Assembly: GCA_035690885.1 (NCBI GenBank) | Contig: DASSKC010000014.1 | Span: forward strand, 10,479-74,478 | DNA: 64,000 nt | Direction of reading: 5' to 3' | DNA from: Oleiagrimonas sp035690885 | GTDB taxonomy: Bacteria; Pseudomonadota; Gammaproteobacteria; Xanthomonadales; Rhodanobacteraceae | Shown: positions 50,812-60,281 of the stretch, piece after piece | Position numbering within the stretch: the first letter of the stretch is position 1 | How the letters are laid out: each line of letters begins with the position of its first letter | Made by a program: the position numbers and the translations under genes | Notes under the pieces: model-generated | What the model saw: only the letters and a program-made list of their open reading frames with translations | The model's database searches: none | What the model was told of the DNA's origin: nothing

Positions 50812-53028
50812 CTACCGACGTGGCGCATCAACCCGCGGACGGTTGCCGATAACGCGAAAATCGACCGGTCCCAACTGCAGTGGCCCGCCACCATCATCCA
50901 GCCACACGCTGGCGCCGACACGATGCCGGCCCGGCACCAGCATCCAGTCGGCATCATTCGCCTGCCCGTCCGGCAGCGCCTTGCCATCCACACGCCAGAC
51001 CACGCGTCGAATGGAGCGGCCGGCATTATCAAGCAGCAAACGCAGGCGCTGCGCGGATGCCGGCAGGCGTGGGTCGATGGCCAGCACCTCGCCCGGCAAC
51101 GGACGCGCGATCGCCGGTTGCGCCTTGCGCGTTGCGCGCGCGGCTTGTGTCTGCACGGCGCCCGGCAGATACCACTCGTGACGCTGGATGCATGGTGGCG
51201 GGCCAATCCATTCGCACACCTCAACCGCACGCAGCTTCGGGCTGTGCCACAAACCGGCGTAAGGCGCCGCCGTACGCAGGTGCGCAAAGATCCGACGCAA
51301 CACAGGCGCCGGCCCCATCGAACCGGTCAGGCCATCGGTGGCGCTGCCGTCCAGATTGCCCATCCACACGCCGACCGTGTAGCGATTGTCGAAGCCCATG
51401 GTCCAGATGTCGTGATAGTCGCTGGAGGTGCCGGTCTTGACCGCGGTGGGCATGGGCAGGTCGAGCACGCTGTCGACGCCGAACTCGGCGGCGCGCGCGT
51501 TCGGGTCGGACAAAATGTTCGCCAGCAGTGACGTGACCGCTGCCGGCAGCACCGGTTCCGGCGTCGGCTGCGGCACGTTCTCGAGCACATGGACCGGCAG
51601 GTATTTACCATGCCGTGCCAGGCTGGCGTAAGCCTGCACCATGTCCAGCAAGGTCACCGCGCCGTCACCCAGAACGATGGCCGGGCCGTAGTAGTCGGCG
51701 CTCTTGTGGAACGTGCTGAAGCCGAAGCGGTGCAGTACGTCGATGATGGCCGGCACCCCGACTGCCTGCGCGGTGCGTACCGCCGGAATGTTGAGCGAAT
51801 TGGCCAGCGCGTAGCGCAGGCTGACCCGGCCATAATGCTTGCCGCTGTAGTTGCGATAGCGATGCACGCCCGAATCGATGCGTTCGGCCAGTGGCGTGTC
51901 GCGCAACACATGACTGGGCTGCCAACCCAGTGTGGCCATGGCCAAGCCATATACGAACGGCTTCAGCGCCGAACCGGGTTGCCGCGGCGTGACCACCGGG
52001 TCGATGGCGTAGACATTGCCCTCGGGCGCGACCGCCCAGGCCAGCACTGCCCCCGTGCGATTGTCGACCACCACCGCCGCGCCATTGCCCACACCACGGT
52101 CGGCCAGGGCCTGGACACGCTGGCGCAAGGTGCGTTGCACGAACACCTGCAGCTCGGGGTCAAGCGTTGTATGCAGCACGGCTTCGTCCACGCCCAATGC
52201 CTTGGCCCGCTGCATTGCGTGTACCACAAACGGCCCGGCATGAACGGGCAACGGCATGCGCCCTGGCCGGATCGATGCTTCGCGGATCGCCCTGGCCTGC
52301 GTCGCACTGATCACCTTTTCGTCATGCATGCGTGTGGCCAGACGGTCGACGGCACGACGCAAGTTGTCCGGATGCTCGCGCGGGTCGTAATGCACGGGCG
52401 AGCGCACCAGCACGGCCAGCGCCAATTGCTCGGCCGGATCGAGCGCATCCACCTGCTGACCGAAGTAGTAGCGCGCCGCTTGCGCAACGCCGCAGCGCTG
52501 CGCGCCGTAGGGCACCTGATTGAGATAGAACGCCAGCACGCGCGCGCGGCCGAAGCGCCGCAACAGACGGCCGGAGTCGAAGCCGGCCACCCAATGACTC
52601 CAATAGGTGCGCGGCCGCGGCTTGAGGATGCGCGCCACCTGCTCGCCGATGGTGCTGGCGCCGCGCACGACATGGCCGGCGCTCAGGTTCTGCCACATCG
52701 CCGCCAAACGCGCACGCCAGTCGACGCCACCGTGCTGCCAGTAGCGATGATCTTCAGATGCCACGAAGGCCTTGCGCAACAGTGCCGGGATGCGCGTCAG
52801 CGGCAACACGTCGGCACGATTGAAACGCTGGTCGAAACTGAGGTTGAGCGGCATGCCGTCGACGGCCACGACGTGCGTGGAAGCCGATGCTGCCCCGCCC
52901 GCCTCCATGCGCAAGGTCGACGGCAATGGCATCAATGCCTGCCACGTGGCGATGGCCAGCACCGATGCGACCACGGCGGTCACCACGGCAGCGACCATGA
53001 CCCATCGCCAGTGACGACGCCGGATCAA
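50812..53028 (-). CDS. pbpC: Penicillin-binding protein 1C
   Basis: A 738-residue bifunctional peptidoglycan synthase. After one N-terminal membrane helix come the GT51 glycosyltransferase motifs (FVASEDHRYWQHGGVDW, RGASTIGEQVAR, FYLNQVPYG). The transpeptidase follows with SxxK in SALKPF, SLN and KTGTS, and a C-terminal PBP1C domain (about 655-735) ends it. It begins 1 base after the alpha-2-macroglobulin gene stop, the classic A2M-PbpC pair in which the macroglobulin is thought to trap proteases when the envelope is breached. Confidence 0.95.
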   Translation of the reverse strand: MIRRRHWRWVMVAAVVTAVVASVLAIATWQALMPLPSTLRMEAGGAASASTHVVAVDGMPLNLSFDQRFNRADVLPLTRIPALLRKAFVASEDHRYWQHGGVDWRARLAAMWQNLSAGHVVRGASTIGEQVARILKPRPRTYWSHWVAGFDSGRLLRRFGRARVLAFYLNQVPYGAQRCGVAQAARYYFGQQVDALDPAEQLALAVLVRSPVHYDPREHPDNLRRAVDRLATRMHDEKVISATQARAIREASIRPGRMPLPVHAGPFVVHAMQRAKALGVDEAVLHTTLDPELQVFVQRTLRQRVQALADRGVGNGAAVVVDNRTGAVLAWAVAPEGNVYAIDPVVTPRQPGSALKPFVYGLAMATLGWQPSHVLRDTPLAERIDSGVHRYRNYSGKHYGRVSLRYALANSLNIPAVRTAQAVGVPAIIDVLHRFGFSTFHKSADYYGPAIVLGDGAVTLLDMVQAYASLARHGKYLPVHVLENVPQPTPEPVLPAAVTSLLANILSDPNARAAEFGVDSVLDLPMPTAVKTGTSSDYHDIWTMGFDNRYTVGVWMGNLDGSATDGLTGSMGPAPVLRRIFAHLRTAAPYAGLWHSPKLRAVEVCEWIGPPPCIQRHEWYLPGAVQTQAARATRKAQPAIARPLPGEVLAIDPRLPASAQRLRLLLDNAGRSIRRVVWRVDGKALPDGQANDADWMLVPGRHRVGASVWLDDGGGPLQLGPVDFRVIGNRPRVDAPRR

Positions 53029-53029
53029 C

Positions 53030-56000
53030 TCACTGCTCCGGCATCGCCACGTTCAGGCGCTGCGACACGCCACGGCCGAACACGTCCGGCTGGTAGATCT
53101 CCTTGACCGTCGGCGTCGGCGCAATGAACGACCCCGGTGCGATCACCTGCGCGGCATACACCAGACGGTAATGCCCGGCCGGCAGGTTGTCGGCAAAGAA
53201 TCGCACCGCCTCGAAACCGGTCTCGCGATGGTAGAAACCGCCGGTGACGATCGACATGTTCGGCCAGGCACCGCCGTCGAACATCAGGATGGCCACGCCG
53301 TCCTTCTTGGCCGGCGTGGTCCTGGCCGAGGTCGCCAGCAAACGATTCACCGCCTGGAACGCACCCGGCAACGGATCGGTCAGCACCACGTGATGACGCG
53401 TGGTCGGTGCATCCACGTCCAGCGCCACACGCACGATCTCGCCGCGCTTGAGCACCGTGTGCGCGGTGACCGGTTGCCATTTGCCGTCACGCTGCACGTA
53501 GTAATGCCGCGACAGCGTCATGCCGGCATCGGCGGCAGGCAGGGCCTCGGGTTTCATCGCGTAATGCAGCTGGACGCTGTAGTACAGACGCCCCTGGCCA
53601 CTGCGCCCCAGCGTGACCTGGAACTGCTCACCCGGTTGGGTGACCGGTCCGTGCAGTTTCACCGCCGCATCGGCACGCGACGCGAAGCTGGCATGCGTCG
53701 GCGCCTGTCCCGGCAACTGCAGCGTACCGACCAGTGCCTTGACCGGTTTCTCGTAAGCATCGGCGTAATGCGTGGTCGCCGTGGTGCAGAACACGTTCTC
53801 CTGGCTGTTCGGCCAGCCGCCGGATTGACCACGCTGGGCGGCGACCCAGCGCATCAGTTTCTGCGGCACGTTGCCGACCAGGTTCTCGTTGCCCCAGGCC
53901 GCGTGATAGCGCGACAGCGCTCCGAGAATCGCGCAATTGGAACGCAGCGGCGTCGACAGCAGGTCGAGGTAAGCGCCTTCTCGATGTTCATTGAACGAAA
54001 TTTCGCCGGCGGACTCCTCGGCATGATTGAGCAGGGAGCGGGCGATCTTGTCGGCACTGTCGCGGTCATCCGTGGCGATGGCTGCATCGAGCAGCAAGGC
54101 CTGGCCAAACAGGCGCAGCTTGTGCAGGTCCGGCAGCATGCCGGCGACGGCACCGCTGGACAGCTTGCCGTCGGGCGACTGCGCCAACGCCGCCATGGCG
54201 CCGGCACGCAACACCAACGCGGCGGCCTTGTCACCCTTCTTGTCGAGGATTTCATCGTGCAGGTACTGGTTGAGTTTGCTGCGCACCCGTGCCGGCGGCT
54301 CATGGCCGGCATCTTCCAGCCAGTCGAAGGCCAGCGCGGTGTACACGCTCAGGTACGGACTGACAAATTTCTCGCGCGGAATCCAGAACGCCATGCCGCC
54401 GCCGGGTGTCTGGAATGCGGCGGCTGAATTCAGCATCGCCGTCACGGCATCGCTTGCACCCGGCCAGTCGACCGAGTCGCCCAACACGGGTTTCAGGCGC
54501 AAATAGTCCGACGCCAGCACACCGCGACTGAGCCGCACTTCCCACGTCCGCAGCGGGTTGCGATACATGACTTCAAACGCGCCATCGAGCCCGCTCACCA
54601 GGGTCGGCGCGAATGTCACCTCGACCTTGGAGGTGCCGGGTATGGCCTTGGCCGGCACCTTGACCGGCACCGTGGCTTGCGCGTCCGTGGTGCTGCCGTA
54701 TTCGGCCGCGACCACCTCGGTACCGGCACGCGTGACCGGAATCGTCGCTTTGACCGCATCGCTCAACGTCCCCGAACGGGCGGTGCCGGTGAGCACGATG
54801 TCGCCGGGCTGCGTCGCTTCCAGCGGCAGCCAACTCAAGGCGTGGCCAAACGCATCCAGATCGAATGCATGCTCGGCGGTGGCTTTGCCACCCTTGATGA
54901 CACCCTGCGCCGTGACTTGCGTGATGACGTGCCGCTGCACCTTGGTGCGGTTGGTCACGTTGAACGCGGCGCCGAACCGGTCACCCACATGCATCTGGTT
55001 GGGCAGCGCCGGCTTGATCTGCAACGGCAGGTTCACGCGCACGCTGCCGATACCCAGACCCATGGCCGCCGCCGGGCGCATGGCGATGACCAGGACGCGC
55101 CAACGGGTCAGATTGTCCGGCACCTTGAAGCTGAAATGCGCGTGGCCGGATGCATCGGTTTCCAGATCCGGGTTCCAGTACGCGGCGAACTTGAAGTTGC
55201 TGCGCACGTTCGGCCCGGTGCTGGCGCCACCGCCACCACCCGGGTTCTCGCCCTTGCCGGTTTTCGGTTGCAACCGGGTCAGCAGCTGATTGGCCAGGCT
55301 GTAGTTGGCGATGTCGGGGCCATCCGGCGGCGCGTAGAATGTGTCGCGCGGATCGTAGTAGTCGGTACCGCCGCGCAGCAGGTCGAGCACGCCCTGGTCG
55401 ACCACCGCGACCACCAGCCGCGTCTTGCCCGGCGTTTTGCCGTCGCGCGTGGTGACCGACACGTTCACGCCCACGCTTTGACGCGGCTTGTACTGGCTCT
55501 TCGCCGGCGCGACATCGACATCCAGTGAACTGCCCTTGCCGACCACCTTGAGCGGCACGTAACCGAGCGCCACTTCCGGCCGGCCCAGGTCGGGATCGGC
55601 CGGCGCGGCCGCTCGCGGTGAAAAGATCGCCACCGACAGGTACGCACCGGGAAAAGTGGCGGCCTTGATCGGCACGTCGATGACCGGTGCCGAGCCCTTC
55701 AGTGTGACGACCTTTTTCCACAACACGCCGTAACGCTCGACGCTGACCAACGCGCGCGCACCGGGGTACGGGTTCTGCACCAGCACGTGCGCGGTATCGC
55801 CGACGTGATAGCTGGACTGATCGGGCACCAGCGTCACGCCTTTGCCCGAACGCGACCAGACCACGCCACCGGCACCGGTCACCCACGTATGCATGATGCT
55901 GTGCTGGGTGCGTCCTTTGGTATCGACCACGCTGGCCGAGACGCGATAGCGCCCGGCTTTTTTCGGCGTCAGCATGCAATGCCCCGGCGCGGCGATCGAC

Positions 56001-58864
56001 ACGCCCTTGCAGGTGTCGTCGGTGATCCACTTGACCTGCTCTTCGTCGGAGAACTCGCCGGCGCCGTTCTTGACCTTGACCCGGGCAATGGTCTTGCGCT
56101 GCAGTTTGAGTTCGACCTTGCCGCCGGCCTTCGGTTTGCCGGTCGGATCGACCACCAAGTAGGCAACCTTGAACGGCTTTCCCGCCGTCTGCATCCAGTT
56201 TTCGGTACGCAAGCCGACAAAACGATCGCGTGCGGCATACGGCACGCTGGCGTCATTGGCCACCCACGTCGCGCGCGCCGATTCCACCGCCGCCTCGACC
56301 TTGACCTCGCCGTAGATAACGTCGCCCTTGCTCGGCAGCGTGACCGACACCTGCGTGCGGCCCTTGTCGTCAAGCACGCGCTTGGTGATGGCGAGTGTCT
56401 TTTCGTCAGGCAAAGCCTCGTCGCCACCAAACGTGAACCCGGAGGTTGCCGCGGTATCGGGCGAAAACCATTCCGGCACCAGACGCGTGGTCACCTTGGT
56501 CTCGGCTTTCGTGTACGGACCACCGGCATGCAGCGTCGCATGCACCTGCGTGACCACCTTGTCGCCGGGATGGAACTGCTTGCCCTGGACCTCGGTGTGC
56601 ACCTTGAACGAGGCCGGCACGAAATCGGTCACCAGGAAGCGCCCGGCCTGGCGGCTGGCATGCCCATCGCCCACCGGCCAGGTCACGGTGATGTCGTACC
56701 AGCCCATCGGCGCCGTGCTCGGCACCTGCAGCTCACCGCTCCAGCCACCGAAATCCGACAGCTTCAGATGCTCGCGCTTGAGCACTTCGTTGCCCTGCGG
56801 ATCGGTCACCGTCAGCGTGTAATCCAGTGCCGGCGCCGGCTTCAACGTGGTGTCTCCCTCGGCGCGCACGAACAGCGCAAACTTGATGTCGCTGCCCGGC
56901 TTGTAGATGCCCTGCCCCGTGACCGCCCAGGCACGCATGTGGCCATGCGGCGGCTCGTTGCTCTCCCACACGTCGTAATGACTGGCGCTGCCAACCGAAC
57001 GGTGAAAGGAATAGTCCAGCGGCAACAGCGCCATCGCGCCATCGTGGGTCGCACCGATGTAAAACCGCGTATGGGTTTTCCACTGATTGAACCAGCGCGT
57101 CGGCAAGTCGACCGTACCCGGCAGCACCGCCAGTCCGTCGGCATTGGTGGTCACGACATGGCCCTCGGTCCGCAGGCCGGACAAATCGTGACGTGGCCCG
57201 TCGACCATCCTGATCTTGGCGCCGACCACCGGCTCGCCATTGTCCCAGCGGCTGACCCACACCAGCGTGTTGTAGTGGCCGACCTTGGCCAACACCTGCC
57301 ACGGCGTGACGATGCCCATGAACGAACGGTCACGATCATCCCGGCGGCCATCCCATCTCAAGGTGCCCCAGACGACACCGGAATAGCCGGCCAGCGGACT
57401 GCGGATACCCAGCTTGCCGCGCACGATGCGGTCCTTGGGCGCGGCAAGATCCGGGCGCTCGAGCAAATCGACATGATGGGTGCCGACATCGATGAACCCG
57501 TGTTCCAGGCCGCCCGCGGTCAAGCGCTGATAGCTGAAAGTCAGCCGGTCCAGATTGGTGAAACGCAGCGGCACGATGGTCGGCTGATCAACTTCCAGCA
57601 CCGACTCACCCGGCGGCGGATCGAAAAACGGCACGCGATGTCCGGTGTTGAACCTCACGCTCATCGGCTCGGTCAGCGTGCGGCCGAAGCGATCCTTGAC
57701 GCCGGCCGGCACGGTGACCGTATAACCGCGCATGGCACCAAGCTTGAACGTGAGTGGATAACCGTCGCCGTCGCTCGCGTCGTGCGCATTGTCGCGCTCA
57801 CGCAAAAACCACTGCGGATAGTTGTGCCACACCTTCGCCAACTTGCCGCGGGACATCGGCAGCGGCTTCCACTCGATGGCGGCCAGCGTGGCGCGCGGTA
57901 CCGGCGCACTGAACAGCAGATCGACACTGTCGGGACGACAACGCGACGATGGCGATGATCCAGCCCGCACCCTGAACTGGTGCGATTCCTTGTCATCGCA
58001 GCTGATGCCCATGAGGCGGAACTCGCCATAAGTCGTCAGCGTGGCGACACTCGCGCCATCCTGCTTGCCCGGCAGCGGCCCCAACGGCGAACGCAGGCCC
58101 GAACGCACGCGCAACGTGTAATCGCGAGCCGGTGCCAGTGGTTTGACCGGCTCGACCTTCCAGACTCGGCGCCCCGCAGCGGCCTCGGCATCGGCATCCA
58201 GTGGCGTGTCCGGGGTGGGCTGGTCGACCACGACCACCGCACCCGGCCTGCCCGGCACCGGCAGCCAGACCGGGCCACGCCGCTTTTTGGTGAACGGCTC
58301 GACCTTGGCGGCGACCCGATTGCCGTCGTCATCGGCAAAGTACACGTGGTCGGCCAGCTGCTTTTGCGTCACCGGCAAATTCACGCGTGCCATGAACACC
58401 GGCATCACCGGCGAGCGCCACTGCTGAAAACGGGTCCAGTCGACGGTCGGCCTGCGCGTGGTGAAGGTCTTGACCACCGGCTCGTCCAGATGGCTGCCGT
58501 CCAGCGCGGTGAGCTCGGTACCGACCGTGACCGTGTAATGCGTCGCCGGTGCAAACTTGTGTTGCCTGGGCAAGCGGCAGGCCAGCTCGCTGGTATTCAA
58601 CCAGCGCCACTGACACCCGGGATCGGGACTGATGCTGACCGGCAAGGTGGCCGTGTCGCGGCTCATCTTGCCCAGCGGCACCATCTTGCGATCGAACTGG
58701 ATGACCGCCTCCTGCGACGGCGTGACATCATCCCCCGAAGGCGAAATGCGCCGTACGTGAAGCGTGTCGCCACCGGCCCATGCCGCAGCCGTCCAAAGAC
58801 ACGCGGCAAGCAATGCCGCACCCGTACCCCCGAAACGCGCACCGCGCAACCACAACATCCCCAT
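53030..58864 (-). CDS. Alpha-2-macroglobulin family protein lacking the thioester motif
   Basis: A 1944-residue periplasmic protein. A signal peptide (cleavage probably after TAAAWA) leads to many MG-type beta domains; the bait and alpha-2-macroglobulin core (NFKFAAYWNPDLETDASGHA, FKVPDNLTRWRVLVIAM) lies around residues 1195-1250, then the alpha-toroid and receptor-like domain. At the position of the CxEQ thioester the sequence reads TWEVRLSRGVLASDYLRL, and no CxEQ occurs anywhere. Covalent protease capture is therefore not expected. ATG 58864 has AGGGAG upstream. It is cotranscribed with pbpC. Confidence 0.9.
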   Translation of the reverse strand: MGMLWLRGARFGGTGAALLAACLWTAAAWAGGDTLHVRRISPSGDDVTPSQEAVIQFDRKMVPLGKMSRDTATLPVSISPDPGCQWRWLNTSELACRLPRQHKFAPATHYTVTVGTELTALDGSHLDEPVVKTFTTRRPTVDWTRFQQWRSPVMPVFMARVNLPVTQKQLADHVYFADDDGNRVAAKVEPFTKKRRGPVWLPVPGRPGAVVVVDQPTPDTPLDADAEAAAGRRVWKVEPVKPLAPARDYTLRVRSGLRSPLGPLPGKQDGASVATLTTYGEFRLMGISCDDKESHQFRVRAGSSPSSRCRPDSVDLLFSAPVPRATLAAIEWKPLPMSRGKLAKVWHNYPQWFLRERDNAHDASDGDGYPLTFKLGAMRGYTVTVPAGVKDRFGRTLTEPMSVRFNTGHRVPFFDPPPGESVLEVDQPTIVPLRFTNLDRLTFSYQRLTAGGLEHGFIDVGTHHVDLLERPDLAAPKDRIVRGKLGIRSPLAGYSGVVWGTLRWDGRRDDRDRSFMGIVTPWQVLAKVGHYNTLVWVSRWDNGEPVVGAKIRMVDGPRHDLSGLRTEGHVVTTNADGLAVLPGTVDLPTRWFNQWKTHTRFYIGATHDGAMALLPLDYSFHRSVGSASHYDVWESNEPPHGHMRAWAVTGQGIYKPGSDIKFALFVRAEGDTTLKPAPALDYTLTVTDPQGNEVLKREHLKLSDFGGWSGELQVPSTAPMGWYDITVTWPVGDGHASRQAGRFLVTDFVPASFKVHTEVQGKQFHPGDKVVTQVHATLHAGGPYTKAETKVTTRLVPEWFSPDTAATSGFTFGGDEALPDEKTLAITKRVLDDKGRTQVSVTLPSKGDVIYGEVKVEAAVESARATWVANDASVPYAARDRFVGLRTENWMQTAGKPFKVAYLVVDPTGKPKAGGKVELKLQRKTIARVKVKNGAGEFSDEEQVKWITDDTCKGVSIAAPGHCMLTPKKAGRYRVSASVVDTKGRTQHSIMHTWVTGAGGVVWSRSGKGVTLVPDQSSYHVGDTAHVLVQNPYPGARALVSVERYGVLWKKVVTLKGSAPVIDVPIKAATFPGAYLSVAIFSPRAAAPADPDLGRPEVALGYVPLKVVGKGSSLDVDVAPAKSQYKPRQSVGVNVSVTTRDGKTPGKTRLVVAVVDQGVLDLLRGGTDYYDPRDTFYAPPDGPDIANYSLANQLLTRLQPKTGKGENPGGGGGASTGPNVRSNFKFAAYWNPDLETDASGHAHFSFKVPDNLTRWRVLVIAMRPAAAMGLGIGSVRVNLPLQIKPALPNQMHVGDRFGAAFNVTNRTKVQRHVITQVTAQGVIKGGKATAEHAFDLDAFGHALSWLPLEATQPGDIVLTGTARSGTLSDAVKATIPVTRAGTEVVAAEYGSTTDAQATVPVKVPAKAIPGTSKVEVTFAPTLVSGLDGAFEVMYRNPLRTWEVRLSRGVLASDYLRLKPVLGDSVDWPGASDAVTAMLNSAAAFQTPGGGMAFWIPREKFVSPYLSVYTALAFDWLEDAGHEPPARVRSKLNQYLHDEILDKKGDKAAALVLRAGAMAALAQSPDGKLSSGAVAGMLPDLHKLRLFGQALLLDAAIATDDRDSADKIARSLLNHAEESAGEISFNEHREGAYLDLLSTPLRSNCAILGALSRYHAAWGNENLVGNVPQKLMRWVAAQRGQSGGWPNSQENVFCTTATTHYADAYEKPVKALVGTLQLPGQAPTHASFASRADAAVKLHGPVTQPGEQFQVTLGRSGQGRLYYSVQLHYAMKPEALPAADAGMTLSRHYYVQRDGKWQPVTAHTVLKRGEIVRVALDVDAPTTRHHVVLTDPLPGAFQAVNRLLATSARTTPAKKDGVAILMFDGGAWPNMSIVTGGFYHRETGFEAVRFFADNLPAGHYRLVYAAQVIAPGSFIAPTPTVKEIYQPDVFGRGVSQRLNVAMPEQ

Positions 58865-58963
58865 CGCGCAACTCCCTGCCGTGTGATGGCTCCATACTGT
58901 AAAGCGAGTGCGCGCTGCCCGCATCCATGCGCCCGGGTCCGGCTTGATTATTTGTGACTGGAG

Positions 58964-60034
58964 TCAGGCCGCGGCCACCTGCTCCCGGCCGGCCTGTACC
59001 GCACGTGCCAACCGTTCCAGCAGCCGCACCGAACCGTCCCAATCCATGCAGCCGTCGGTGATGCTCTGGCCGTAAACCAACGGCTTGCCCGCGACCAGAT
59101 CCTGGCGACCGCCTACCAGATGGCTTTCGATCATCACGCCGAACACACGGTCGGCGCCACTTTCAATCTGCTCGGCAATATCCTCGACCACACGCGGCAT
59201 GTTGTCGGGGTTCTTGCCGCTGTTGGCATGACTGGCGTCGATCATCACCTGCGGTTGCCGACCGGCCGCGGCCAGTTGCCGACAGGCCGCGGCCACGCTG
59301 TCGGCGTCGTGATTGGGCTGCTTGCCACCACGCAGGATGACATGGCAATCGCGATTGCCCTCGGTGGCGACAATGGCCACGCGGCCCTCGCGTGTCACCG
59401 ACAGGAAGTGATGCGGCTGGGTTGCCGATCGCACGGCATCGATCGCCACTTTGACGTTGCCGCCGGTGCCGTTCTTGAAGCCTATCGGGCACGACAGGCC
59501 CGAAACCAGCTCGCGATGCACCTGGCTTTCGGTGGTGCGTGCGCCGATGGCGCCCCAGGACACCAGGTCGGCCAGGTACTGCGGCGAAATCGTGTCCAGG
59601 AACTCGCAACCCGCCGGTACGCCCATGGCGTTGATGTCGCGCAGCAGACCGCGTGCCATGCGCAATCCCTTGTCGATCCGGAAGCTGCCATCAAGGTCCG
59701 GATCGTTGATCAGACCTTTCCAACCCACCGTGGTACGCGGCTTCTCGAAGTACACGCGCATGATGATGTCGAGCTCGCCGGCAAAGCGCTTGCGCTCGGC
59801 AGCCAGCTTGCCGGCGTACTCGAGCGCAGCCTCGCGATCGTGGATCGAGCATGGCCCCATGACCACGACCAGACGGTCATGCTCGCCGGCCAGACGACGC
59901 TGGAGCTGATGACGGGCACTGCGCACCGTGGTCAATGCCGCCTCGCCGGCGGGCAGTTCGGCCAGTATCTCGGCCGGGGTGTCCAGCGCGGTGATGCCGT
60001 TGATGCGCAGGTCTCGGGTGGTGCTCGGTTGCAT
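58964..60034 (-). CDS. aroG: 3-deoxy-7-phosphoheptulonate synthase (class I DAHP synthase)
   Basis: A 356-residue enzyme catalysing the first shikimate-pathway step from PEP and erythrose-4-phosphate. Marks of the AroG/F/H type are VVMGPCSIHD, MRVYFEKPRTTVGWKGLINDP, GARTTESQVHRELVSGLSCPIGFKNGTGG, and MIDASHANSGK. Which aromatic amino acid inhibits it cannot be told. ATG 60034 is preceded by a terminator and a 22-residue aromatic leader peptide, indicating attenuation control. Confidence 0.95.
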   Translation of the reverse strand: MQPSTTRDLRINGITALDTPAEILAELPAGEAALTTVRSARHQLQRRLAGEHDRLVVVMGPCSIHDREAALEYAGKLAAERKRFAGELDIIMRVYFEKPRTTVGWKGLINDPDLDGSFRIDKGLRMARGLLRDINAMGVPAGCEFLDTISPQYLADLVSWGAIGARTTESQVHRELVSGLSCPIGFKNGTGGNVKVAIDAVRSATQPHHFLSVTREGRVAIVATEGNRDCHVILRGGKQPNHDADSVAAACRQLAAAGRQPQVMIDASHANSGKNPDNMPRVVEDIAEQIESGADRVFGVMIESHLVGGRQDLVAGKPLVYGQSITDGCMDWDGSVRLLERLARAVQAGREQVAAA

Positions 60035-60072
60035 GCTCGTGGTCCTCGGAAATGTTGCCAAGGATGGCCATG

Positions 60073-60098
60073 AAAAAAGCCGCCCTTTCGCTGGCGGC
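60073..60098 (-). terminator. Attenuator terminator in the aroG leader
   Basis: On the minus strand GCCGCC-AGCGAAAG-GGCGGC followed by six T, 39 bases before the aroG ATG and 32 bases after the leader-peptide stop. GGCGG within the end of the leader ORF can pair with its CCGCC arm, giving an alternative antiterminator. Confidence 0.85.
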
Positions 60099-60130
60099 CT
60101 GGAATGGTTTTCAAATTCTCATGAACACAT

Positions 60131-60199
60131 TCACGTCTCCGCCTGCGGCATCGGAAAGCCGTAAAACCAAAAATACTGGTTGGCGAAGTGAATGTTCAT
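60131..60199 (-). CDS. aroG leader peptide, 22 residues, Tyr/Phe/Trp-rich
   Basis: A short frame too small for normal gene calling: ATG 60199 to TGA 60131. The peptide starts MNIHFANQ and continues with the run YFWFYGF: five of seven consecutive codons encode Tyr, Phe or Trp before Gly-Phe. The terminator follows at once and then aroG. This is the layout of a ribosome-mediated attenuator: stalling at scarce aromatic aminoacyl-tRNA would favour the antiterminator and allow aroG expression. Confidence 0.88.
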   Translation of the reverse strand: MNIHFANQYFWFYGFPMPQAET

Positions 60200-60281
60200 G
60201 ACCCGATATATGTACCACGCGCAGCATGGATGGCCAAATGAAGTTGCATTCGCAACCATGCCGGCGCCTTGCCGAATGGCG

